Below are positions 9,565 through 19,078 of a stretch of DNA of 64,000 nucleotides, piece by piece (within the stretch, counting starts at the first letter, position 1; each line of letters begins with the position of its first letter). The notes beneath the pieces were generated by a model. The model saw only the letters and a program-made list of their open reading frames with translations, did no database searches and was not told where the DNA came from. The stretch spans positions 1-64,000 of the forward strand of contig JAZKJV010002314.1 of the NCBI GenBank assembly GCA_037367405.1, written 5' to 3'. Origin of the DNA: Ottelia alismoides (lineage: Eukaryota; Streptophyta; Magnoliopsida; Alismatales; Hydrocharitaceae). The translations under genes were made by a program, and so were the position numbers.

Positions 9565-10979
9565 GGGAAGCCCTCGATGAAGAACTGATTTTCAAACTTC
9601 CCTTAATAAAGGCCATAGATCACTTTCCCGACCTCAAACGATTTATGAGAAGTAAATTGATGCCCAAGAGGTCGGGTAATAAGAGAACAAGGACTGAAAG
9701 ACATATAGTGTCTATGGCCACCTCCTTGGTGATGGGGAGAAAGACCAAGAGCCGCAGAGTGAAGCGGTTGCCTCGAGTTGAGTGTGAAATCAAAGACATC
9801 ATCTTCACCCATGCGAGAATCGATGATGACTCACCGATAAATATCCTCCCGACCTCTGTGTTTGACAAGCTCAAACTCAGGCCAATCAGAAAATCAAGAG
9901 AGATCGTTCAGCTGGCTGACTGATCCATCAAACGGTCGAGAGGAAATATTTCAGTCATCGTTACTTTCCAAGGTGCTCTACTCCAAGTAGACTTCACGAT
10001 CATTGACATCGAGCATCGAGGAGAGTTATCCCAGTCTCCGATTATTCTCGGGAAGCCGTTCTTAGCCTTGGCTAAGGCGACTATAGATTGCGAGACTCGG
10101 GAAATCGATTTTTCAGCATTGGGAGCGCTTCGACCTCATCCATTCTTTGATAAACTTTACTCTAAGGTGACCCGCACATCCGCTGACAGTCATGACCTTC
10201 GAGAGGTAGATGAGTCCCACCTCTCTGCTGCACCTGAGAAATCGACTGTCCGGACGATTGTTGGATCAGAGACTCCCCACACCTCCACTTCATCAACTGC
10301 TTGCACCACCACCGTGACAGCTTCTAAGGAGGACTCACGACCGGAAGCTATCATTGAGTCGGACACGATATTTGAGGATTGCCTTGATCATTTCAATGAT
10401 CCGACACAAGAGCCCAATAATGCCAAGCCGACTGAGACCACTAGAACCTTCCCGAGACATGTGCTGACCCTTCAGGAATATTACAATCTTTATGGTGACT
10501 CGTCTGATGAGGAACCCATAGTCAGCACCACACCACGACCCGAGCCTTCTAAGGAAACAACCAAGACAAAATTAACTCCACTTAAAAACACGGTTGCTCC
10601 CTCTTCTAGTCGGCTATCTAGTGAGAGGAAGTCGAGAATTGATTCCTCGAGGTGTTCCCCCGAACCTCTCAAGGCGCGTCGCTCTCGACTCCCTCTCAAT
10701 GATTCAGGTTCTAAAAAACCGACTAAGAAAATTTCCTTCAACATTCCGGAGAAGGAATTATCAGAGGAATCCTCATCGGGTCCAGATAAGGTGATTTATA
10801 TGAGTGAGCTCAGTTCGGCTGTTCTTAAGCCTTATCTAAGCAAGCAGCCATGTGTCGACCCGTGTTGGACGATCCCTACACCTCATTATTATTCATCTGA
10901 GGACGATTCCGACAGCGACACATATGTATATTATCCACCTCCTCGCGTCCGCAAGAAGGTTCGTCACAAACCTTCTTAA
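9540..10979 (+). pseudogene. Element A, protease-like region with C-terminal extension, one stop codon
   Basis: One frame runs from 9540 to TAA 10979, broken only by TGA at 9921-9923. That site has an arginine codon in the homologous frame of element E, so a CGA to TGA change is likely. The first 60 residues match the E segment before protease (KLPLIKAI versus EIPLLKAV). About residues 85-175 match the retroviral-type aspartic protease region of E, including SPINILPTS and PIILGKPFL. The catalytic Asp-Ser/Thr-Gly triplet reads DDS, so activity is doubtful. The next 230 residues (10290-10979) are rich in Ser, Thr, Glu and Pro and end in a basic stretch RVRKKVRHK. I recognise no family for them. 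Reverse transcriptase does not follow. Confidence 0.7.
9543..9604 (+). promoter_or_regulatory. Candidate -1 frameshift signal of element A
   Basis: AAAAAAT at 9543-9549 reads A AAA AAT in the upstream frame, the canonical X XXY YYZ pattern, and slipping back one base enters the protease frame. The upstream stop is 13 nt further on. A perfect 8-bp stem, AAGGGAAG (9563-9570) with CTTCCCTT (9597-9604), follows 13 nt after the heptamer. The spacing is longer than the usual 5-9 nt, and the region is simply A-rich, so this could be chance or a decay indel. Confidence 0.35.
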
Positions 10980-12723
10980 TCCTTGTATATTCTAACTCTT
11001 TCTTGTACATACATTTCTCTCCCTCCCTCCCCAGTGATTTGAATCACTCGCCTCGGTTCCATCTCATGACTATACTTAGGATAACCAGATCCTAAGTATA
11101 GGGGGAGAGTGACCCGCATCTATTCATTGTACATCCTCCAGATCACATTGGTCCTCTTACTCACTCCTGTCCTATACCTAGGCTGACCAGAGCCTAAGTA
11201 TAGGGGGGACCGATGCCCACCGTGTATATATTCATTTATTTCCCCTCTTTTCCTCGTCCGCCCCATTTCTGATCTTCTTCTACACTTAGGCTACCAGAGC
11301 CTAAGTATAGGGGGGCGGGACGACTTCTTTACTTTTTGTTATTTTAGCTCTCCTACGCTTAGCCCAAGCTATTTCTTTTTAGTCGCTTTCGTGCTCTGAG
11401 GACATAGCACACGCTAAGTATAGGGGGGCGTGTATATATTACATATATACTTACCCATAGCTCGTACTTTCACGTATTGTCGCGTATTTTTGTATATATT
11501 TTGCAATAATTACGGGTGGGTAAAAATATGAAAAAAAAAGAAAAACAATAAAAAAAATAAAGGCTTCTTATTTACTCTTGCATATCATCCCTGCATAAAA
11601 AAATAATAAAAAAAAGGTCTTGCATTTCATTCATAGCATGTCATCTGCACATCATCTGCATATCTTGCATATGCAAAGTGAAAAGCTAGTGGGTTCTGAA
11701 CCAAGTTATGAGTAGATATCGAGGATGGACTTGATTTAACCTTAATCCACCTAATTTCAGAGGAACCTTATAGGAACTGGAGTTAAGATTTCTCAGGTCA
11801 AGTGACTTAATTCTTTGAGTCCGCAAGTCTATGTTCACATGTCATCTTGATTAGTCTAAGTAGAATATCTCGTGCACACGCATGATTCTTATAGACAGTG
11901 ACCTAACTTGGACAAGCACAATGCACGTAGCTCTTCATTGATGAGGTGGTGAGGAGGTAGAATCCTTTAGCTTGGAGTAGCGCACGGGTGGAAACATCCG
12001 TCCTCCTCTAGGGAGGGTAGTGCATCTCAACCTAGTCTGGTGGTGTTGACATCTAAGGACAGGATGCTGTGGGTTGCAATAATGCTTCAAAAGAGGGATA
12101 GTCTACTGACTCAAGAGGAAAAACTCCTGATGTACATGCTGCACCTTGTATATAATTTGAAAAAAAAATGCAAGAAAGAACTCCAAAAAAAATCAGACAG
12201 GTCTAAGAAAAAAAAAATAATACCTGTCGGAGTATGTATATTAGCAAAGGAAATGCAGCTGGATGACTTGGCTACACTGGTCAGGCATCCTGGGATAGGT
12301 AGCTACACTGGCTACCGTCCATTCTTTTCTCTACCCCCTCCTCTTGAGTTGGTCGCACTTGAACTTAGAAGGGAATACCCCGCTCCTCGAGGAAAGAGTT
12401 ACTGGACCGGGTTATTGGGTTACCTTGTTAGAGGAGGCTGGTTCCGAGCCATTTCTGATGTGGAGAGCTACATCTCACTTACACGGTACAAGTAAGAATC
12501 ATAGTCATCAGAAATTTGCGTTTGAGGATTTGTTCTGACCTGACTATTGAGGCGTCTTGAATAGAAGACTTGTGGAACTTGAAGTCTGTTAGGTCTTAAG
12601 TTCAGGTCCAAATAAGGTTCCGCCACACAATTAATCCAAAGGTCGAGTCAGGCTCCATTTTCAACTTTTGTTCATGACCTTGGTATGGAACCCAAAATCA
12701 TTTCACTCTTGCATTTCATTTAG
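10980..12723 (+). other. 3' non-coding region of element A
   Basis: No ORF of known type. It holds the stem-loop array (11070-11428), an A/T-rich linker (11430-11690), and the conserved block (about 11690-12660) shared with elements C, D and E. In the block, two CTACACTGG motifs (12272-12280 and 12303-12311) surround TCAGGCATCC-like sequence, followed by a pyrimidine-rich stretch and TCCTCGAGGA (12376-12385). The 151-residue frame at 12040-12495 crosses this block and is not conserved as protein in the other elements, so I do not call it a gene. Confidence 0.75.
11070..11428 (+). repeat. Stem-loop array with polypurine-tract-like ends, element A
   Basis: Four inverted repeats lie at 11070-11105, 11172-11208, 11280-11315 and 11353-11428. 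The first has arms CTATACTTAGGAT/ATCCTAAGTATAG; the second and third have GGCT/AGCC at the inner end, a compensated change. The fourth is longer. Every 3' arm is CTAAGTATAG followed by four or five more G, nearly identical to the true polypurine tract (TTTAAGTATAGGGGG, 12744-12758). Confidence 0.92.
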
Positions 12724-12758
12724 TTGCTCGGGGACGAGCAAGGTTTAAGTATAGGGGG
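12724..12758 (+). promoter_or_regulatory. Stem-loop plus polypurine tract of element A
   Basis: A perfect hairpin with arms TTGCTCG (12724-12730) and CGAGCAA (12735-12741) and loop GGGA lies just upstream of TTTAAGTATAGGGGG, one base before the 3' LTR. The tract should prime plus-strand DNA synthesis. Elements C, D and E have the same hairpin built from TTTGCTA and TAGCAAA. Confidence 0.85.
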
Positions 12759-12759
12759 T

Positions 12760-15700
12760 TGATGAATCTGTGATTCATCACATCAAAAGTAAAAAATAGA
12801 GCCTTGTTCCCGAGAAAATAGAGGCATATTTCCTTTTATCTTGCATAAATAACACTCATGCATACATCCATAATTCATGCATTTTAGCAGCTCATCTGCA
12901 TTTAAATAAGAAGCCAAAAATCCCCTGTAAAATACATCTTCATCAAAATAACTCCTTCTCTATAATACATGTATATACTCCTTAATAATATAGGGAAGAA
13001 TGCCAAAAATCACCCTTGTAAAATAGCCAAATATCCTGAGAACCCTTGTACATTAAAACACACATAAAGCCCGCATACAAACCCCTACTTAGGTCGACTC
13101 ACTCTTAGAATATTACATATTAAAAGACCTTTAAAATGAGACTAATTTCATTGCAATTGGAGCTTGTATGAGAAACTTGGGTTTTTGGGTCATTTTGTAT
13201 ACTACATATGTACATTTATGTATCCTTGTATTTATGTACCATATTTGACCTTATCTCCGTCTTTGGTCAACATGAAACTTGTAGATCTCATCAAGATCTA
13301 CAACTTTCATGTTTTGAGTTTTTCCAAATTCGGCTTCCTCTTCGATCTACACGCATTTTCCCCTCCAGCCATTCACAGCAGGCCACGTGGCGCCCTCTGA
13401 TTGCGCCACGCGGCCCGCTGCCCTTCGCCTCGTCCGCCCGCGCCCTCCACCGTTGGATCGCGCTTCAGATCCAACGGTCCAGGCCCTTCCACGCTCTTAA
13501 CCACCTCCCAGCCACCCGATCCGCTCCACACTTCATCTCCACCGTCCCTTAGCGCCGCGCTCTCAGCCTTCCACGTGGCGGCATCTACGCCGCTCGATCG
13601 CGCCCCCGATCCTCTCATCACAGCCGCCCATCTTCCAACGAGTCTCGACCCTCAGATCAACTCCACCCTTTCATCTGAACCATCCGCTCGCGCCTCGCCA
13701 CAACGCGCCACGTGGCGCTCTCATAACCCCTCATCTGGGCATCCCAGATCTAATCATAACCGCTCGCTACGCGCTGATCTCCACCGTTGGATCACAAGAT
13801 CCAACGGTGGAGACTTCGTCTCCTACCTCGGGTGCCCCCTCTCTCCCACGATCTCTGCCTTGCGGGAGGGGCACCCCCTTCCTATTCTTGGAAGCGCTCC
13901 CTCCACCCTCGCCGGCCGCTGACCTCCCCACGACACACCCCACTCATCCCTCTCCCTCGCCAGCTCCCTCAAACACCACCATCTCCGCCACACTCGCCCC
14001 ACGACAGCCACCAACTTCGCCACTCACCCAGCCAGACCACCTCCTTCTCCCTATAAATACCCAGCCACCGGCACCGTTCACCCCCATCCGCCACTCCAGA
14101 GAGATCCCTCGAGCTCCAAGCTTCCTATTGGTGACAGCAATTGGCTGGTTTGTCGAGCGACGACAGAGCTTCTTCTCCGGCGAGATCCTCGGCCCACCGC
14201 CGTGTCGCAGCCACTCCTCCGAGCAGCTGCTAGAGCTCGGGACCTTACCGACCCCTTGAGCGACGACCTGGAGCTCAAAGCTGAGCCCCAAACCCCAGGT
14301 AACCCCCTCCATTCCTCCTCCGATCTTGTTCTTATTTTCCCTTTATCTTCTCCGCTTTTATTCGCCGTCATCAGCCATCTTCGCACCTCCTCAACAATCC
14401 GACGAGCTTCGCGATGAAGCTCTGATTCTCGCTGGCATCTCTACACTTTCCGATACCCTATTTCACCAGCCATCGACCTGCAGCTCCGCCACCTGGCCGG
14501 AGCCCAGTCACCCGACCATTTCCCCTTGCCTCAGGCCTCGCTGATTACGCCACCCTCTTCCACGATCACCTGCACGCCTCGGCTATACTTCTAACCTTTT
14601 GCAGGTACTCAATTCATCATTGGCCGGAGCCTCGTCGGAGCTCTCCTCGAGCTTCATCGACTCCGAGCTCCAGCCCTCCTCCAGGGATCCAGAGACCACC
14701 GGAGGCTTCGCCTTTCACTTCCGCTTCTTCCGAGCAAGGTGGGAGCTGACGAAGCTCATCACCGGAGCTTGGCAACCGAGGCGGAGCTTGGCTGCCTTCA
14801 CCGGAGCGCAGCCCTCTCCTCCGCAGGCGGCGGAGGATCGTTAGAGAAGAAGGAGCAGCAACCGTTCGATCATCTGATCGAACGGTACTCGCCTCGCCAC
14901 GCGTCCCTTCGCCGCCCTCATCCTCGACCGTTGATCACCCCTCGGATCGAACGGTACTTGCCTCGCCACGCGTCTTCATCGACATCCCTTGGATCCATCT
15001 TGATCCAAGGGCCTTCAGGCCGCCACGTCGCCCTTATCCGAGCCTTGGCCCCCAAGCCTAGGCTCGGGTGACCCGAAGCTGCCCCGAGGCTAGTCCGAAC
15101 CTCCAGAAGGACCCGAGCCTTACTCCGAGCCTCCGACGCCCTCCGAACCTAGGTCCCCCCACGTGAGGAGCACGTGCGACCTAGGTTATTTGCACCGACG
15201 CCCCTGGAGCTTTCAGAAATTGCGAAAAGGTCCCTGTGAAGCAGACACCACGTGAGGAGCACGTGTCTTGTGGAAAAATTGCATAGAAGTCCTGCATACT
15301 ATCGGTAATTGCATTTTAGTCCCTGTCAGCACGTTTACTTATTGAAATTTTATTTTCCAGTATTGCATTTACACCCTTGTGTTTGCACGTGTCCATAGCA
15401 TGCATTTTTCATCATTTTGAAATTCTAAAAATTGCAAGTTGTTGAGAATTTTGTCCTCTACCTGTTAGTACACGTGTTTGACTTTTGTTGGTATGCTTGA
15501 ATTATTAATAAATTAATTGGTTCATTTGTGTCATATTTTGCCCAGTAATGCCTTTTGATTTTTAATTAAATATCAGTGCCTTCAAAAATCACCAAAAATT
15601 CACAGTAGCTTAAGGACATTATTTTCAACACTCCATAAAAATTTCATATCATTTGCACGCATAACGAGGCCTCAATAAATAGTTTAGTGATTTTCTTTAA

Positions 15701-16287
15701 TTAATTTTAATTAATTCATTTCACAGTGAATTTTAGATCTGTTAATTTTCCTAGGTCCCTGATCATTAGACCTTACTAGGATAATTTTAGTTCTTGGAAA
15801 AATTGTGATTTGATATTTATTAAAAATTAAACAATGAAAATCACTCTGTCTGTTTATTTAATTCACAGAAAAATTATTTTGAGTCGAAAAATTCCAAAAA
15901 AATTAGTGTAGGTCATTATCATCATAAATAACCAACTGGCCAATTTTCATTATTTTTGGACTTCGTTTGATACTCCAATTAAAGTTAAAGTTAAATTGGC
16001 TGAGATTTGTCTGCATATGTCTGCATAAGAAATAAAAAGACCAAAAAAAAATTGACCCTCGAACATCAACACTTGAAAATTGCTGTGATCCACCTAAGGA
16101 GACAGTTGCCTCCCTGAGATCGACCTTGGACTCCACCAAGTAAAAAAATATCACCGCTTAAAATTGACCAAAATCTGACTTAAGTGGTTTTTGATCAACC
16201 TCTCGTATCCGACTGCAACGAACACTTAAAATTAATTTGGACCATTAATTTGCCCGAATTAACTAAGGGTGCGGGGAGCGTTTATCA
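12760..16287 (+). repeat. 3' LTR of element A
   Basis: 3528 bp, colinear with 3555-7082. It has the same palindrome at the start, the TATA box at 14052-14059, the predicted intron at 14299-14604 and the TATCA end. Differences seen by eye from the 5' LTR include positions equivalent to 4174, 4436, 4896, 5158 and 6730. The duplication GCGAG follows at 16288. Confidence 0.95.
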
Positions 16288-16421
16288 GCGAGATCCACTG
16301 TACCATGTTGTCGTGTCATGAGCTTCCAAGCAAGCTTGCTTAGCTTCGAAGGATTCCGCCTTCCTTCTCGAGGCGACAACATGAGTGCAACATAGCTCCT
16401 CCAAACTGTGGCGAATCACAG

Positions 16422-16725
16422 GTAAGCAATCCCTCTACTTTTCTTCAAATTTTTTTATCTAACATATTTTTTCTTGTTGTTCATATAACAATCATCACAA
16501 TCACCACATTCATCAACCTCCACCACCACCACATAGACAACACCACCACTATAATCATCAAACATCGCCCCCATCATCATCACAACGTCACAATCTCATA
16601 ATCATATTTTTTATTTTTTTACATCAGCACCATTCCATACCACACCAGACTTGCATCCACAATTTCATTCCTTATAAAAACATATAAAAAATGCAAGAAA
16701 AAATGTTACATAAAAAAGGTTGCAG
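16422..16725 (+). other. Predicted intron in solo LTR B
   Basis: A consensus donor CAG|GTAAG at 16421/16422 and a plausible acceptor GGTTGCAG at 16725 bound 304 bp, close to the 306 bp in element A. The donor lies downstream of the GAGCGACGAC region shared by the two LTR families. The acceptor choice is uncertain. Confidence 0.4.
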
Positions 16726-18596
16726 TCTTGGGAGCCCCCCTCGGTCATTCCTTCACCGACACACAGCCACCGCCGTGGACATGCGGCTGCGCGCTCTTCA
16801 GTCCGATTGCCCTCCATCTGCTGGCCTCAGCCGCAGGTCGTCGACCCAGCTGTCCACGCACCAGGCCGCAACTCCACCCACAATATCCACCGCGCAACTC
16901 CTGTCCTGCGCACCCAGCAGCACCCGCTGCCCTCCCATCGTTTCTCGCCTTCCTCCGGCCAGCGCTGCCCGCCAGCCCGCGTGACCCCGTGCCTCGCAAC
17001 CAACATGACTAGCCCCCTAGATGTGAGCTGTCGCACGTGACTCAAACGCCACCCGCTGCCTGGTCCTTCTCGTGCTTCCAGAAGGTCCCCTCGCGGCACA
17101 TGCCGCCACCCAAAGCATCGCTGCCGCGCCCAGGTCCACGCCGCACCAGCCCCAGCAGCTCACGGCTGTGTGCCCCTGCGTCACGCTACTGCTTTGCACA
17201 GCCCCCGGCCTCGCACAACCCGCCCCCTTATTCCTTCTCCAACCGCGCACCCTAGCCCTCCTCCACGGCTACGTTCTCTACGCCCCTCCCGCGTGCGACG
17301 CCGTCGCGCGCCTCCATCTGCTGTCGCCCTCCAGCTCCACGCATCAACCGCCGAGCCACCCTGCGCCGCCTGCGTCGCGCGGCTCTGCGCCCTCCATTCC
17401 ATCGTGCCCTAAGTTGAGAAGAAGGTCAAATGTTTTTATTTTTTTATGAATATTGCATAATTTACCCTGAAAGTTTTTGTATTTACAAAAGTGTCGCTGT
17501 GCATAAATTGCATTTCAATTTCATTTTATGTATTTGATAGACACCCCTGACTTTATGCATTAATTTAGACAGTCATCTAGCATCATTTTATTTAATAAAA
17601 AATGGTATTTTATTAAGCATGTAATTCTTTATATCTTGGATATTCAATTGGATTTTTGTGGGCATATGGTAATTAGATAAAATTATTTCGGTCAAAATTT
17701 TCATATTTTACCCATTCCGTGGTCTAAAATTATACTTCATTAAATATTACTCCAAAAATTACGCCAAAATCCAGATGATGCCTCTACATGTGCTTTAATT
17801 TCTCCAAATTTTTTCTAGATTGGAGTTGTCTTGTGCATGAAATAAATAGTTGAGTGATTTCTATAATTAATTTTTAATTAAATCTACAAATATTATTTTT
17901 GTGAAATTTCAAGTCTTGTGGATTGTTCATTTAAATATCTATTTGAGATAAATCATTCTCTGAAAAATTTGATTTCTTGGATTTATTAGAAATTAAAAAC
18001 TCGCAGTCATTCTATTTGTCTTTAAAAATTCATAAATTGTCAGAAAATTCCAACAAAATAGTGTAGCTTCATTTCATCATATTTCACTTATAGTAATTTT
18101 TTCATAATTTTTGCATTTCATTTGCATAAAAAATTGCATAAAAACTCATAAAAAGTTGGTATTTTTCATTGTTGCATTTTAACCCCAAAAATTCAAAAAA
18201 ATACATTTTGCATTCATCGTTGGATTAGGTTTACAGGAAAATTATAACTTGGCTAATTTGGATTAATTTCACATTAAAATTAATTTGGCTAAGTTACATA
18301 ATTTCTTAATAACCTGGCTCATCTGCATTTGTGCATTGGCATTTTTATTGCATAAAAAATACAAAAAAAAACCCACTTGGAAAATTGTTATCTAATTCAT
18401 CTAACTTGATCCGAAGTTGTTCCTTTACCTCCTTGAGTCAACCCTGGGGCTTGTCCAGGTTAAACAAATATCAAACCGTGCATTATTTAATTCATCGATT
18501 CGTACGGTTAATTTTTTATCGATTCTGATTGCCCGACTACAACAATAATGACATGCATTATTAATAAAAAGGGCAATTTTCGTAAACGTCAACTGG

Positions 18597-19078
18597 CCAC
18601 GGTCCATTTTCTTTTTTCCCCCTCCTCTTGAGTTGGTTGCACTTGAACTTAAATGGGAATACCCCGCTCCTCGAGGAAAGAGTTGCTAGATCGGGGGTCT
18701 AGAGTTACCTTGTTAAGGAAGGTTGTTTCTTTGACATTTCTGAGATGGGGAGATATATATCACTTATACAGTGCAAGTAGAGATTCATAGTCATAAGAGT
18801 TTGCGTGTGTAGACCTGTTCTGACCTAACTGTTGAGGCGACCTGACCATAGAATTGTGGAACTTAAAAGATGTTGAGTCTTAAATCTATTTCCCAATATG
18901 GTTCCGCCAAATTAATAATCCAAAGGTCCGACCGAGCTCCACACTATAATTTTATGAAGATAAGTTTAATACTCAACATTAATTCTTCTTTCTTCCTTTT
19001 TCTTTTCTTTATTTCTTTTTCACTTCTTTTTCAAATAAGTGTTTGCTAAGGGACTAGCAAAGGTAAAGTACAAGGGAA
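18597..19078 (+). mobile_element. Element C, 3' internal region, second part, with polypurine tract
   Basis: The sequence resumes the block interrupted at 2273, matching A from about 12312: the CCCCCTCCTCTTGAGTTGG stretch and TCCTCGAGGA are both present. It ends in a hairpin (TTTGCTA 19042-19048 with TAGCAAA 19055-19061) and the purine-rich tract AAGTACAAGGGAA before the LTR start at 19079. No coding sequence. Confidence 0.85.

Larger units (their letters stand above)
3555..16287 (+). mobile_element. Element A: complete, young, non-autonomous Athila-like LTR retrotransposon
   Basis: Element A is 12,733 bp with two LTRs of 3528 bp, flanked by the 5-bp target duplication GCGAG (3550-3554 and 16288-16292). 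The termini are TGATGA and TATCA. The LTRs are the same length and I counted about twelve substitutions by eye, mostly transitions. The 5.7-kb internal region has a perfect tRNA-Asp primer site (7086-7102), a 1.4-kb leader, three coding blocks (8507-10979), a stem-loop array (11070-11428), a conserved 3' block and a polypurine tract (12750-12758). No reverse transcriptase, RNase H or integrase is present, so movement would need enzymes from another element. It sits in solo LTR B. Confidence 0.95.
2274..18591 (+). mobile_element. Solo LTR B, interrupted by element A
   Basis: The LTR starts at 2274 with the palindrome TGATGAATC/GATTCATCA and ends at 18591 in GTCA. It is flanked by the 5-bp duplication ACTGG (2269-2273 and 18592-18596). 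Its two parts, 2274-3554 and 16288-18591, total about 3.58 kb, close to one LTR of A (3528 bp). There is no internal region, so this is a solo LTR left by recombination between two LTRs. A U3-like part, the conserved GAGCGACGAC region, a splice-donor-like CAGGTAAG at 16419-16425, a GC-rich island (about 16690-17410) and an A/T-rich 3' part can be recognised. Flanking element C sequence joins correctly across it. Confidence 0.9.

Noticed and set aside
12040..12495. 151-residue frame in element A as a possible env-like gene
   Set aside because: It crosses the conserved non-coding block; the equivalent regions of C, D and E have no matching frame and no signal peptide or membrane segment is seen.
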